64,000 bases of DNA from Augochlora pura (GCF_028453695.1 NC_135781.1:5344779-5408778), one strand, 5' to 3'. Shown: positions 46,001 through 61,587, counted from the stretch's first letter. The notes: generated by a model not told the origin, from the sequence alone. Numbers and translations: made by a program.

Positions 46001-48534
46001 AATGGAATTAGAAAAAGTTATTTCACTTTGAAAGGTATCTACATATATTTGTACACAACGATGCGTATTTTATCGAATATATATATATATAAAGTTATGA
46101 GGCAACGTATTTATGATGTAGATCGAGCAGATCGTTACAGAAATGCGGCCGATTATTCAAACGCCGGGATGAATTTTGGAAAATAAATATTCCCCGGCTT
46201 CCATTCGGAAGCTATTTTAGCCGGTGGGCGCGTCGCATATAAAACACTGTAAATCAGCTTGTGTATTTTAGCCTGTTTGTGGTTTATCGAGTGCTGCGCC
46301 TTACGGTCACAGGTTAAAGGCGTGTTTACACGGGAAATTTCCGCTTTCCGTGTTTACAAGCAGGATCGTGTCGACTAGCAGCAGACTGCCAGTTGTCCGA
46401 TAGGGCCGTTTGCGAGCGTCGCCGTACTCGAAAGTCTGCCCCGAACGCGTTTCCACCTTCCTCCTCCTCCTCCCCCCCCCCCCCCCCCCCCCCTCTCCTG
46501 GTGGTCCCCTGTGAGCCACAGCGTCGTCCTTGATACCAGCCGACATTTTCAACGTCTGTTGCAACCCGGTTGCATATAGCCTGTATCTCAAAAGAAGAGA
46601 CCCGTGATATGCTCGACAGCGAGCACCAACCCTGTCGCATGCTGTAAAGCGTGCGCTGCGGTGTTGTGTCTCTTTCGACCCTTAAGCTCCGCCGGGTTTT
46701 CTCTCCCTGATAAGCCGAACTTGCTTGCCCATCCAGCGACGCGTCACGATTCGAGGTTTCGATGTTTTCCGTAGCATTTTTGATCGGCGAGGTTATTCGT
46801 CGCACGATATTTGCCGGTTCGGTGGAATCGACGCGCTTTTACTTGTATACACGCGAATGCAGGTTCTCTCTGATATTTTATGTCTATTAGTATGTTACTT
46901 TATATTTATTTTCTGTCATTTAAACATGTTTAACAGGTTGAATTGCACGTAGGATACGTAATTTTTATCTAGCTCTTGAAATTCTTTTATTTTATTGTAA
47001 ATTATTGAACGACCTCAGATTTCCTGTGGCAAATTTTAACATTATATTTTCGGGGTGAATAAATAAATAACTGTGGAAATTTCCGGAATTGACATTCGGC
47101 TCTTGGCATTTCAAATTCTCATGGAATTATGAACAAAATCAGCTTAATAACTGCAGAATTAGCCTTCCCTAAAAAATTGAATTTCACAAATTACATAAAA
47201 ATCTCGTGTAAGTATCTATAATATATCATATTTAACAAACCGCAATTTTCGTTTCTCAGTCCTGCAATTATTATTATTATTACTTGCACAGTTCTCGTAA
47301 TTTTTCTCAAAGCTCATTCCAATTTCCTTACTCCAATAAATTGCAAATTTCACCAGATTTGTTTAGAACCTGGTTAAACAGTTTACCTGACATCTCGAAA
47401 CGATACGAATCGCTCGGTCCGAGAAAAGATTATTCCGACACTTAAAAAGAAGTTCGAACATTTCGGCGAGCCAATGCTCGTAAAAGCTGAGACGAGATTG
47501 TGCTCGTTGCCAATGGATCCTCGAGCCGGTTCCCGCGCGGCGAAGCGGACCACAAACAACAAATCGTCTGCCGGTTATCGCGCGAATCGGTGTCGCGGCG
47601 TTTTCGATGATCGAGAAGGTTGGAACCGCGAGAAACCCGCCGATACCATCGCGCAAATATCGCTTGCAACCGCGCGGCGTTCATAATCGTGCCCGCTCGT
47701 ATTTTATAAGAACGGGTTGCAGGCATGCATTAAATCCGCGAAAGATGTGTGTGCACGCGCGAGATGTACACGCATTGTTGTTCGACACGATTCCCGATTC
47801 TATACACGGCGATCCATTCTTCCGCGAGACAGAACGATTTGTTAAAGTGAAACCGGAGAAGCGTTTTAGAATCCACCCGCATTTTCCTCTCTCGCTCTCC
47901 ACCCGACTCGTTTCACCACCGCCGGTCCTCCGCCGTCCCCCTTTTATCCACCCCTCCGTACGTCTCGCTTCCCCCGTTCCCGCACCGTCCCGCCACTCGT
48001 CCCGCTTCCCGCCCAGCCGCCACCCCATTCCGTAGAGTGCGACTAAATCGTCAAAGATCGTTTGAACATCTTTCAAGAAGTACCGACGCAGTCCCAGGGA
48101 AAATGGACTGCGCGGCGACGGCGAGAGACTGCGGGGGTGGAGCTCGAAGGGGGGGAGGCAACAGTTTCAGCATGACGAAACGGGAAACGCGATTTGCTTC
48201 GACGGCAGACGGCGCGATAAAGTTTTAACAGGTTTAGTTTTGGGGGAGAATAGACGCTGCGACGGCTAATGCATTATATTGCGACAGTACATAATACATG
48301 GCCTGTTTTCTTCGTAGGATTCATTTTCTGCGCTACGGATCTTCCTCGCTGGCGGAACTGAGAATTTGTACGGTGTCGGCGGCCACGCGCGACACGATGG
48401 TGTATCCGCTGCGATGATACGCTCCGAAAAATACCGCACCTGCGTAACGTTTGGCTCGCTCGTACACGGCTCGGTCAAAATTGATCGGACTCTGCGAATC
48501 ATGTGCACCAGAATTGGACATTACTCGAATAAAG
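43054..48534. other. Intronic, no gene recognised
   Basis: Mixed, with GC-rich patches at about 43260-43560 and 47480-48180. ACAGGGTGGTTTAAAAATGG at about 43620 looks like one end of another mariner-type repeat, but I did not find its partner. Contains G17 at 43826-43842 and C22 at 46472-46493. Open frames through these runs are artefacts. Confidence 0.35.
46472..46493 (+). repeat. Homopolymer run of 22 C
   Basis: An uninterrupted C run preceded by CTCCTCCTCCT. Confidence 0.9.
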
Positions 48535-48760
48535 TCTTATTCAAGCAACATTTTACTCAAATTATCGCTCAACTTCATTCTTATTATATAACTTCATTTT
48601 TATTCGAATTTATTCGAATAATCATCCGAATAAATTCTTCGAGTAACATTTTATTCAAATAAATTCTTCGAGTAACATTTTATTCGAATAAATTCTTCGA
48701 ATAACATTTTATTCGAATAAATTAGTATTCGAATAAATCAAATTTTATATACATTCCAAT
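48535..48760 (+). repeat. 30-bp tandem array
   Basis: Units of AATAAATTCTTCGAGTAACA followed by TTTTATTCG repeat about three times cleanly, with degenerate TTATTCGAATAA-type flanks. Confidence 0.8.
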
Positions 48761-50834
48761 AAAATTTTATTCGTCTAATTGCTTTGAATGAAGTCTTACT
48801 CGAATATACATGTGAAATTCGAAATCATAGTTGTTGCACGTTGCGTCACGACGAACGCGGTAGTGTTTTGAGTCTCGGAAGTATACCAATTTCAAAGTTG
48901 ACCCCGACAATTGTTGGCGGAACGGAAGGTTTTGTATATGTATGTGTAACGCAGTCCTCGAGGCCGAGTGCTCGCACAGCTAACTTGGAGTTGATGGTCC
49001 GGAAAGTTTAGGTTCTAGGTTTGAAATGTGATAATAGGGATTATGAGATTATATATTGTTTAGACTGGACGGAGAATCACTCGCTAAACTGCAACGCTAC
49101 TTTGTACGTTTGCTATGTTTCAATTGGGGGATCAATCATTTCAAAATCTTTTATTTCGTTAATTTTAAGAGATTCAGATGAGTTGTGAAAAATTGCTTGT
49201 AATTATTAGACCGTGAACACTTATGGTTAACACAAATTGTCTATCTCTGACATTATTTTTATTATTTTGTATTTCACATTTTTATTTTTGTCAGAAATGC
49301 ATCAAATGCGATTCTAATATGCAACAAACGTAATCAGTAGACTCCGGATTTTTGTGCAAAATAGGAATAAATAGAATAAGAGTTATGTAGTAATTTATTT
49401 TCATGTTTGTTGGGTTTCACGGTTAAATACCGCGCGAAATTCCTTTATGCGACTGTGGACCTAAGCCATCTGGTGTTCAAAAAGCGAACTACTCGTTAGT
49501 TATAGTTTGATGAGAAAGACGTGCTGCGTCGAGTGTATCAAAAAGGTTTGGTTGACTTATATTTCCTGTCAGGTTATATTTAAATAAATATCATACATTT
49601 GTAGGTATTAATCTTCTCCTCAATATTTTGAATAAGCAACAAATGTTTCTCCAAGATTTACTGTTTTCTATTCAGCCCACTCAGTCTTGTCGTGAACGCG
49701 TAAAATGCACAGTCTAGTAACGAGTATTCTTTGATTTACAAAGACTGTCTGGTCAGAACTTCATCGTTTTGTGAACTGTTAATAATTGATTATCTTTCAC
49801 GAGAATGTTCGAATTCTTCGCTTCGGAATTAACTTCGCGAACTTCAACGATCGCTTGTTTCAAGCTCCATTGGGAAGCCTACCAACGCGGTGTGCTATAG
49901 TTAAATAATATAAAAGTTTCCAATGTAAGACTGTACCGGGTGTCTCCCACGACAGTGAAAGTATCCTATTCAATTGTGGCAAAGCAAGAAATGTTTTATG
50001 CGTAATGTCAACAATGTGTTAAGTGGCCAGACCCTGGCCAATATTTCACGCGAGTTGCTTTGAGAGCTGAGAAAAGAGATAACCTATATTTTCCATCGTC
50101 ACCGTTAAAGAAGACAATTTCGGGTCACGATTTAGAGACGCTCTGTATACGTACTGATTTTGATACGACGATACTGTTAATGCCACAAAGAATCATCTGA
50201 AATCTTGTCATTGTACGGTACGAGATTGCACGCGTCACTCGTCGGATACGTTCTCGTTATCCGAAAGTAATTGGAGAGTGAAATTCGAGCTGGCATCCGG
50301 CATTAGCGCACGACACTGACAACTTAATCTTCTAGGATAGGATATGCCAGCCATTGAAATATTAAGACGTGACGTTATCAATTACAAAATTCCGGCACGA
50401 CGTTGCTCTGGTGAATACAGTGTATCCTTTATTCGGAATCACGGTGTATCCTGAGATTTGGTGTCAGTGCTCTGTGTGTCTGTGTGCATCAAGAGTTTCT
50501 CTGCTGGGTCCTGCGGGAGTTACCGGCTGAGATATCGAAAACCTCTGGGGTGCGTAGTATGCTGTCGAATTCACGAAGCCAAGGTACAGTTCGGATAAAT
50601 GATACTGCCTAAGTAATAATTCATATCGCGTTATTCTTTTAAATAAATAATATGTATACTGTCGATATAATAATAATTCATGCCGGCTCCTGTTACAGTC
50701 GACGATCAGTTGCAGTTCAATTTCGTCTTGGTCGAAATCAAATGTTTTCCATTCCAATTCGTTTTATCACGAAATTGTGGACTTTTATAGAAAATAAACA
50801 TATTTTACATTGACTGTATACGGCAAGTTTCTTT
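48761..50834. other. Intronic; possible decayed mariner-type MITE
   Basis: At about 49931-50151, CTGTACCGGGTGTCTCCCAC and, inverted, GAGACGCTCTGTATAC resemble degraded terminal repeats of the foldback family, with an internal GGCCAGACCCTGGCC near-palindrome. Otherwise no gene recognised. Confidence 0.3.
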
Positions 50835-51066
50835 CTTCTTAACTAATTTAGATTGGCTTCGAATAGTACACAGATATTCTTAATCAATTTGAATTCGTTT
50901 AAGGTAGCATATAAATATCTTTAAATAATTTGAATTGGTTCAGGATAATTTAAGAATATAGTATGTGGATATTCTTCACTAATTTGAATCGCTTTAAATT
51001 AGTAAATAGTCATTATTAACTAATTTGAATTGGTTTAAAATAGCACGTGGATATTCACAATCCTCT
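50835..51066 (+). repeat. Degenerate tandem array, period about 55 bases
   Basis: CTAATTTGAATTGGTTTAA-like cores followed by GTGGATATTC recur about four times with strong divergence. Confidence 0.6.
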
Positions 51067-54000
51067 AATCTTTAACTTATTTTCAATTTCATTTGATCTT
51101 TTCTTTAATGCATAAAAGCTGTAGCCTAATGCCAAAGAAGAGAAACTATTCCCTTAGAATATTTCGGTTATAATTCTCTTGTGCACACGATCGGAACGAC
51201 TTATTGTTAGGAATCGAAGGACCGGCTCGAGTATCGAAGACACCGGTAGTCGCGAAAATACTGGGGGGGCATTGAGAATCTCTGTTGTAACTTCGAAGTT
51301 CCGATATACCAGACAGGTCAAGGATGCCGAAAGCCAGTGATTACCGATACCTACGCAATCTCAAAGTTGCTGCAGCTTGTTAACATCAAACTTGACGAGT
51401 CCGTGATCAATACTGCGGGGACGCTCCAGTCACTCCGGCAGTCACATCAATTTTCAGGAGTTCAAAATCGACTGCCCCCTCCCCACGTGTCGCGCAAGTT
51501 TTCGACCTCAAAATTTGCCCTCTGGATTCTGTACCTTGATTAGGCGAAATTGAAACACCGCAAGTTCAATGTTTATATCGTTTAAACGCAGACTTCGCCG
51601 CGTAGTTTTGGAACGTAAATAAATATGTACAGTCAGTTACAAACCTAGAAATTCATTGCCTTAATATAAAATTATTGGAACATTTTTTAAAACGGAATAA
51701 CCATTTTTAAATTCCACCAAACTATTATATTTGCAATTTGCCGAGATGTTAGACGAATTAGTGGAGAAAGTATTGTCTAAATAAATTTTTGAGAAATTAG
51801 TTCCCCTAATATCTCGAAGAAATTTTAATTGTTCTATCGTATTTTAAAAAAAGGCGTTCGATTACTTCCGCGAGCCACTGGGCGTGTCTTGAACAATTTG
51901 AAATTTGGTGGGCGCCCGTCGACTCTTGCGACAGACTGTACTCCCCTCCCCTTTGTCAAATAATCAGACGTTACTTTGTAAATAGTTTAGAACAGGTTTC
52001 ATGAATTATTCAGTAACGTTGAGTTTTATTGACATTTGAAAGCCCGGGGATACCTTGAATTCCGTCAATTACAGTTTCTTGTTCGAAAGACTGTTTATGC
52101 GAGTGGGTAAGGAGGAATCTTTGCGGCGGCGGCTTACGCCCGGGCGTCGGAGGGTTTATCATTTCGCGCGCAAGTAATTTCAAGTTATCGATCTATGCAA
52201 ATTGCGGTCGTGTTAGTAAACTCTCGATGGTGCCGGCATAATCTTTACGTAACGTGTCTGTGAACGAACCTTCAGGAAACCGACTCACTTGCCGCCACTT
52301 AATCACATATTTCACGCGTACATATATTATACCGGCATTATCGTGTTTGCGGATTTGAAACGCTAACACGATTAGATCTTCATTACAGTAGAGCAGACTG
52401 GTATGCTGAGAAAGAAACCTGTGTCAAATAACGTTCTCTTTTTAAATTATAAATGAATATAATAGATGTTGATATAATAGAAATTATTGAAGACATTGAA
52501 ATAATTTAATTAGTATTACTATATTAAATTATATATGAATTATATTTTAATGTAACAAGCATTTAAAATACAAGTTTATAATTTGAATTAATTTCAATTG
52601 AAAAATATAGTAACATATAAGCATATTATCTATATAATAGATATTACTATCCATAGTTAGAATATTGAATCAAATAGCTTAAAATTCAGCTTATCTAATA
52701 AATTAAAGCCTTCGCCCTCGAGGGTTGATTCCAAGGCACAATTGAAAATTGTTTCGTCGCGTTCCAAAATCATTCGCGAATCGTCAGAATTGTCAAAAGG
52801 CCGTTGAAAGCGTTGTATGCGTCGCAAGGACAGAATCCCATCTGCATAAAATGCGTCAATTATAAATCACAGAGAACGGAAACACTGTAGCACGGAGAAA
52901 CTATTTCGGATTCACAGTTGAAACCTGTCCGACTGCAAAGGGTTGATATAGCATTCATCTGTGCGCGTAAAAATAACGTAAAAACAATTAATCGGTTCAG
53001 TGGCCCGCCGGACAACGGATAATGATAATCTTTCCCCAATTTTCGCAATTATCGTCGTTAGTTCGCCGACGGTTAACGCGGTCCACAAAATGACACGGTG
53101 CTGGCAAAGTTGAAAGCGATGAATCAAATACATAGGCGGGCGCGGGCGGGCGTCGGGCACCAGATAACTAATGCGCCGAGTGAAAACTGGAACACAAACG
53201 GCAAAGCAGCTTTGCGCGCGGGAGCATTAATGGCAGTCCGGGGAGACACATTATTTCAAAGTCTACATGACTTGGTGACGTTATCCGATTTGCTTTAATT
53301 CAGGCGTTGTTCTGGACGGATGGCCCTGCCGGCTGCGAGTCGATTGCGGACGCTCGCGGAAAAACGGCTTGACTGCGCGGGGACGCGCGAGACGTTGCTA
53401 CAGAACATTAAATCTGACGTATTCCGTCAGAATAGTTTCACAGATTATACATATAATACGAGGCCGTGCCGCCCGGTATTGGATCTGTCCCCCCCCCCGT
53501 GAAATTAATAATGCTCCGCGCCAGCGATATCATTGTACAGGCTCTGTTCTCCCGCTTTCGTGTCACGAGCTTCCCCGTTTCTGTCAAAACTTTTCTCTCG
53601 AATTTTTCTCGTTTTCTAATTACCGCCGGCAATTAAACTGCGAAATCCCTCTTTCGCTCCCCCCCCTTTAATCATTTTAATAAGTTTGAAAGCAGTATAT
53701 CGATGTTATTCAATTATTCGAATTTCTCTGCGAAATTACGTTTTTTAATTACTGTACTACGAGTTCTATCATTTTAATACTAATTACGAGGGAGTAGCTC
53801 TTATATTATATTACTTATAATTAAATTTATGATTAATAATTTATAATTTGAGGAGAACTATTAAAAAGCATAAATACTGTGTTAAGAACTGCAAGAATTT
53901 CGATGGTAAATATCGTGATGAGGCGATCATAAAATTGATCGGGCACTAGAATCGTCCAAATTTAATCCGTGCAGTGTGATTACATAAAGAAATGTCGTGC

Positions 54001-57000
54001 AGAAGTTGGCCAAGGATTTGGTCGCGATGGTGCGTAGGTCTCAAAACTGCAGCGCGATTTGTTCGCCAGTTCCTTCCTACGATCGTAAAATATTCCAACG
54101 GGAGAAATATACGAGACGGCCAGACCTCGCGTCGTCGTTAAAGCGGGACGGGGGTGGCAACAATTAATAATGCGTTACTCGCGCGGAACCAAGCCAAAGG
54201 TAGTCCGCGTATCGATCATGTCAACAGAAAAGGAGCGGAGGATTATATTTGTCGCTGCGGACTTTGTTTAATTGAAAATTGTCCGCAGCGTCGAACGCTT
54301 TCTTCATCTGCCGATTGCTGTTGTCACGCTCGCGAGACACGTCGATATGATTTTTAGGATTATCGAGATTGTAAGGATACATTTATATGGATTTTATTCA
54401 ATGTTAGTACGGGCAAATATTAAAGTAAAAATCGGTAAAAATTTGAACTCGGCAAAACGGCGAGTTTCAATCGTTAAATAAATTATTAAATATACGATTG
54501 TTGAAATGGCAAAGATACATTGACGGAGAATTCGTTTGTTTCGCAAATTAGTTACTCGGGATAAATATTGCAATAACGATCGCTGGAAAATTGATAATCG
54601 TCGAAACGACGAGCTTAAAAATATTAAATTTACGATTATTGTGGCTGTAAAGATATATCGACGATGAATTCGTTTATTTCATAAATTAGTTACAAATACT
54701 GCAATGAAAATCGCCGAGAAATCCAATAAATTTAGCACGCTTCCAGCTGGTAAAGCGTCGAGATTATACTCTTCGAAGCGGTTTTCGAGAAGTGACTAAT
54801 CGATGAAATTGTTCTCCCTTTTTCCCCAGACAAGTGCTGAAAGTTTTTATCTCATAGGGTACTTTAACAGAACTTCGGTAAACCCCGAAAAACTTCGATT
54901 TTTTTCCTGGTAGTTAGTATTATTATTCATATTTTCTTGTTTGAAGCGAAAAACGTAAAAGAGAATTTTTATTTAATTAAGTAAGGTGAAATTGTTTATA
55001 AGATGATTGTAAAAAAGATTGAAAAAAGACTTAGAAAGAGATTTAGATATTTTTGTCAAAAACCCATAAAAATACAGTTCAGTTATTATACTTTACATAA
55101 CTTTGATATAATCTTGACAAAATAAGCTGGAATCGTTTGAGAAAATGCTATTAAAATGCCTATTTTCGAAATTTATCTGTAAAATTAGCGACGGTTGATG
55201 TTCGCCCGAATTGCCACCCTTAACGCGTCCATCACCGGTACGTCCGCACCCCCCCCCCCCCCCCCCCCCACACTAGGGAATGCAAAGCAATCTAGTGCCT
55301 TTTTAAAGTTGCTTTAATGCCCGGCGTTTAAATCCCGGGGAAAAACGACGGCTGTAAGTTCCGCCGGATTTGATGTAAAAAGGACGGACACACCTTTCGG
55401 AGGAGGGATCGCGGTGACATTAATTAGGAAGTCACTAGGCACCGTGCTGCATTAAGTAAATGCGGCCCAGTCCGCGCAGATTGCTACCATAAAAGGCTCG
55501 TGATCGTTTGTTTTCTCGCGGAAGTTTGCACACGATGTTTGGCCACGAGAATTTGCAGGGTGAACAAATTACGTTAAGCGCCGGAACGCCACCGGCGCGC
55601 GACGCCGCCGTCGCCGTTACCTTTTCTTCCGCGGCGGGCACTACTGGCTCTGTTAACCGCACGTTTTGATGATGTTGATTTTTGAACCGCAACAGCGGAA
55701 TTCATTTTTTACCGCGGGGTCTCGAGGAAATACTGTTTGCTGACCATGCTTTTAATCTCCGCCTTCGAGGAAATAGTTTGCACGCGGCGAAATTACATTC
55801 AAATTGTGCATCGTTTAACCTTCGCTGGCCGCACTACGGTCCGTGCGTCGGTCCCGGCGAAACTTGTTTGCAAAACAAATCACTTCTCGCGGCTCTCCCG
55901 CCGCGTGCTTTGTTTACTTTCCGTGTGTTGTGAATGTAAGAAATAACGTGTCGAGGGTGATCATATTTCGGCTATTTACGGAGCACTGGAAGTAACCTTT
56001 CTTTTGGATTCGTTGATAAAAGTAGCAACAAGACATCTTTTTTATTTAATGTCGGGTTGTGGGGTCGCAGATGTTGGGTTACATTATACGATAGTTTTTT
56101 ACATAAGTGATCTGTACTATTTACTAATCACTATGCACATCACTATTGGGCATTATTATTCTGATTATTCTGTACATTCTTTTTAAAATAAAATTCTTTT
56201 AATAATATAATAAAATTTGTAATTAACCATCCTAACATTTTAATTAATTTTAACTAATTAGTTGGCAAATGTCTGTAAACATTAAACTATTACCCTATAA
56301 AGTATTCTAAAATATAATTGTCTACATACTCGCTTGAGCGTGTTATAAAATGCGTAATGATTCTAATCCGGCGTTTCCACATCTTTCGAATTTAAACGCG
56401 CAAATGAACACGTAAAAGTACGTGCGCGTACGATGCGCTGAATGGTCAACACATCGCGTGAAGGTAGAGTGAGTCAACCGTAACACAAACCTATTTCTTG
56501 TCCGTGTTGCAGCATGATGCCAAGGGAGTGAAAAGCCTCTTGAAAAATATGCGGAGTTTCCTGTTTCATATTTTATTCCAAGTAGGTGCAGAGGAAGATA
56601 AATAGCGGCAGCTTAAACAAAAATGGCAGTCGTTTGTTACGTTTGTAAAACTGCTGCCCTGCTCGTTTCGCATCATATTCGTAAATTTGGTTCCGCTAGA
56701 TCGACAATTCGGAGGGCTGTTTATCAGAATGGTTTACATTTATTAGTTTCAATAAATCAGGCATTTAATTAATAAATAACAATTTAAATAGAATTCTATA
56801 ATTCATTTTATTCGCGATCGCGAATTTCAAGTTATACGATAAAGAATGAATTAATTTAACTCTTTAACAGCTTATCTTTTGCAATATATAACCTTGGCAT
56901 AACCATGTTGAGATTTAAATAAGATCTTTTTCTTTCATCTTAATATTTCTTTGGGAGAGATAATTAAATTGTAAACATGGTTGAATAAGTTATAAACTGT

Positions 57001-60000
57001 CGGACCAATTAAAGGGAAGAATTTTTTCTCGCGCGGTAATAACTCGCGACTTATCGATCGTTAAATTTAATTGAGGCGCCATTTATTACCGACCCGAAAA
57101 TATAACGATTAACGGATTGTTCAAATTAATAGACCGGAACGGGCAAAATCGAATCGTAAAGTCAAGCCGAAGCGAACGTAACGACTTTGCCAGATGTGCA
57201 CGATGAAGTCCCAAATTTCGTGCACTCATCGCGCGAAGTGCAGCCGTTCGAATATTTTCACGGTTTGATACTATAACGGGATAGGCGACGTTTATATTCT
57301 CAGCAATTATTTCATAAATTTCTATTTGATTTGCATCCGTCGTAAAAGCGATTCGTCCCGGTAAAGAAATTCTCGGCGAGCTTCGGTTGAAGCCAGAAAT
57401 ATTAATCGGTACGACTTTCTTCCTATGGAAACTCATTATTATTTTACGCATGGTGAACTCCATAGACGACGGTGTGTACACGCAGTCACGTAATCCAAGA
57501 AAATCCACTGACGTGTTAAACAGCTTAGAGCCAATCAGGAGAGTGGCTTTCAAGCATAATTAGTTGTTTATTTGTATTATTTTTTTATGTCACTTGCATT
57601 TTATTTAATTGTCACTGTTACCCTCTAATTAAGAATTTTGATTCACTATGTTTCTATGAATTATTTGTTAGAGTCAATATAGAGTCGCTATTAATTATTA
57701 CAATATCAATGCATTTCGTAGAGTTTGATTAAAATTAAAATGTTAGGTTGCATCGCATCGATTACTTTTTTCCTAATTAAATTAGGAAGATACGGTGAAT
57801 ATTCATGTTCACTGTCCACTAGATCACTTTCACCATAGTCGGTATTTAGAACAATTTTATTCCAAATTATTTATTCCTCCCGGTAATTTACTAAGTATTT
57901 TTACGATCAAATGCATATTACATTAATACATGTTTTATTTATGGCGAACCTCCTCGGGGTTCTAATCTACCATTCAACGTCAACTAAACTTGATATTGTT
58001 GGAGGCTCGAGCAGTTGTTTGTAAATAAACGGGGACACATCCCAGATGTTGTGCAGGCGTTCACCGTGTAAGAGACTAGTCTTCAACTTGTTATTCAACT
58101 AGACCCGAGACAGGTCACGTCGCCCCTAACCGCGAAATTCGTCCGCAGAGAAGCCTCCGGTACACCGATGCTCGCGGTAGAATGAAATTTAATTCCCGTC
58201 ATGACACCTCCGCGACTAAGGGAGGCCTCGAACCCTAAATGAGCCCAACTAATTAGCTCACCGCCGCGGAATGTATTTGTGCGGCTTGCTGACGGGTTTG
58301 TTGTCCTACTGTTCGCTCCGCGAGACTTTTGCGCGGAGTCAACGTTTATATGGGGAAACACGGCATTTTTATAATTCGTCAAACACTCGAAGGGTGAACA
58401 TTTTTCGCAAGTGTACGTAGGACTATTTATTAATTTATTTACGAAATACCATCAAGTAATTTTTCGAGGTTCTGTTCCTACACCTGCTAGTTTTTTTCTA
58501 TAGACTTTAAAGAAATATAAATATTTCTCAATTAGTTACGAGTCTTTATTGAGTATAATATTTTTTAGCATATGTTGTACTGTGCACTGACATTTTTGAT
58601 TCAAAATTTATAAATACAGGTATCAATGTAAATATAAAATAAAAACAGACACCGCTGTAATATAGATATAAATGTATTAATATAAAGATAAACACGACTA
58701 TGATAATAATATAATAATGAAATATAAATAATAAAAAGAATAGAACAAAGGCAAGAAAGATGTCGTTATCGTCGCTTAAATCGCGTATAACCAAGGATAA
58801 ACAGAACACATGAAAGTATCATTACGAGCGGCGGCCGACTTCGCAAGTTATTCCGGTTTAAAGTTGTTAGCGTCACGATGCTTTAAGGGTATTACGAAAC
58901 TTTTCTGAGGCACTGTTTATGGACGCATGAAATGTTATGCTGTCGATAAGCTTTCGACTAAGTCCCGCGCTATCTATCCGCAGGCAACGCAAACAAACGG
59001 AGTCCGGTGCACAGAGCGGGACTTAATTAAGCCGGATTTAATTAATTTCAAATTTCATTGTATTTCCTTTGTTGTGCCGGAAACGAATGTTCCTCGGCTC
59101 CGCGATTCAAGTCGCCTCGCAAAATATTGAACGGAGCATCGAACAAACAGGTACGAATTATTTTACGAACCAATTTGCGTTAGGATATTGCTAAAAGTTT
59201 GCCGAACAAATCGGACGACCTATCGGATTACATAACAGAGAATAATCGATACGTGTCGCAATCTCCGACGCGCATTTTGAATGTTTAAAACTGTATCGTT
59301 GCGTCGCTGTCGTTCTGGATCTTTCTTATTGTATATATCGCGGTTTATTGAGAACGTCGTATATTTAATAAACGAGCAGATTGAAACGAATTCGTGTCGG
59401 TCTTTATCTCGATCGAATTAGCCGGGTTATATTCGTTTAATTAATCATCGATTGCTCTCATTTGTTGTTGCGGCGAGCTCGCCGCGGCCCAGGGCCGCAA
59501 GAATGAAGTTTCAACTAGTCGTTATCGACGGACATAAATTTCGTGCTTAACGCTTTCTCGAACCGGCTTTGGACCCGTCGGACCACTTATTTGATACATT
59601 ATCGCTGCGCGGCCAGTTAATTACTTCGATTCGATTATCCGCGCTCGTGGCCGGTGCCCTGAAAATCGTCTCGGCCCGCTGTTGGCGCATTTATCAATTG
59701 AAACGGTAATTCGTGGCACCAATTAAGAAACCCCCGCCGAAGCGGCCGTGGAGGGGGGAACCCTCGCGCGTCGATTCGCGCATCGCAGATCTCGCGCGAG
59801 CTCGTAAATATCGCTGCTCGCGCGCAACGATACTCAAATTCGAATCCGTAAAGGTCGTCCGGCGATTCCGTAAATGGAATCCGCGAAATCGTGGCGGAAC
59901 AAAGAACGAGACTGAAAACAATAAACGAGACTCTCGGTTGGCTCGTTTCTTTGCCGCGGACGTCTGCTGAGCTGCCACTTGCACCGAACTACACCAATGA

Positions 60001-61587
60001 AAACGGTTGACATTTATGAAACGTGTTTCTATGAATTTACGGGGGAATTAAGGAAATAGCATCGCCCCGCGCTCGCTGTTAACTTGTTGCGACTCGAAAA
60101 TGGGAAGCCGGTAATGAGTTCTTTCGGCGTGCCATTTGCTTTTTTCACTCCGCCGCGAATTTAAACGCAATAGGAACGGTCGCGCGCCGCGGCTATGTAA
60201 ACCGTGGCAACGCTGTACCGCGCGACGACGCTGCGGTTTCTTTTTCGCGAACGAAATCCGTTTGTATTCTCAACAATTTTCGCGACAAATTTCTACGCCG
60301 TTCAGCGAGCGAGATATTAGTCCTCGTAACGATGAGTACAACGTTTTCACGTTCACACGATAGCGTCGGTGTCGGTATGTATGTAACTGCGAACGTGTAG
60401 TGCGTTGCGTTAATTGATTCATACCAACAGTGTTGCATCACGTGTACAACACCGCAATTCGTGGTTTGAAATTCACAGAGTCGTAAATCGTACTTATGCT
60501 CGATCGCAGTTACGTAACGAGCTTTGTGAAATTAATGACCAACGTTGCCGAAAAGAACTACTAATTGGTATTCCCGTATTCATGCAACAACCGTGCAATT
60601 GTACCCGGTAGGAGATTTTTGTTCCCGGCGAACCTGCGCGGAAATAATTTACCGTTCACTCGTTCGTATATAAAGCAATCCGCTTGACAATTTTTGTCTC
60701 TATTGAGATAGATATAAGTATGACAATAGAGGTTTATTTGCAGAAATCGTTTAAAAAAATCTCTCGGAAGTGAATCGACCTTTTCGATTTTTACACTGTA
60801 TAATGTAATAGTTGAGAACTTTTTATTAATATTTTAACGAGAACAGTTCCTTAAATACTAAATAACCAAATTCTTTAACTATTAAATAACTAAATGTTTA
60901 ATTTAAAAATACTGAAAATAGACGTTTTTAAAAAATTATATTTATAGAATTCGATGAGCCAAGTTTATATAATCTGGTAAAGTTTGACAAGAGAAACATA
61001 GAAACGTCGTGAAAAATTATAATTGTAAAATTCTATTTTGCAAATTTTAACAAGAGAATTCTGTAAATGATTGGCACCCAGCCGGAGCTAAGATATTGTT
61101 GGCGATTCGAACATTGTTCCTTATACGGGGCAGAGACATAGCGCAATTGCGAGCTACATAAAAATGACGAATAGAGCCGTTCTAGCAGAAGACCGTCCCG
61201 GTAGGTGGTAGAACCGATGGGTCTTCGCTTATCACAAGAAAATCATCGCGTTCGTAGAATGAAGGTAGTTACGCGTGTCGCGATTTACGACTCGGAGACT
61301 CGTTACGGTCCTGGCAAGCATTCGTTGACGGTGGTCGGGGATGACCTCCCCGCGACTCTCGTAGGTCGTAACTTTGCGGGGATTCTTGTGGCGGATCGAT
61401 TCGGAACTCTCGCGCTCGACCGCAGAAGGTGCCTTATAGTAATCGCGCGCGCGCGATACCTTGACTCGATGCCATTGAATTTATTGAAATTACAGGTGAC
61501 CGAACCTGGTTGCGGCGTTTTCGCCCAAACATCGGTGTTGCGCGCTGTTCCCGTAGAACAATCTAGGATAATCCATTTGTACCTGAA
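51067..61587. other. Intronic, no gene recognised
   Basis: A long mixed stretch. Contains C21 at 55249-55269. The longest open frames (57086-57553 reverse, 155 codons; 61205-61591 forward, 128 codons) show no domain, no convincing splice sites and no signal peptide; I do not call them genes. Confidence 0.35.

Noticed and set aside
49069..49090. TGGACGGAGAA resembles the start of microRNA miR-184
   Set aside because: The match ends after about 11 bases and the upstream sequence has no complementary arm, so no precursor hairpin is possible.
57086..57553. Reverse-strand open frame of 155 codons
   Set aside because: No recognisable domain or exon structure. Length alone is not decisive; conservation or transcript data would be needed.
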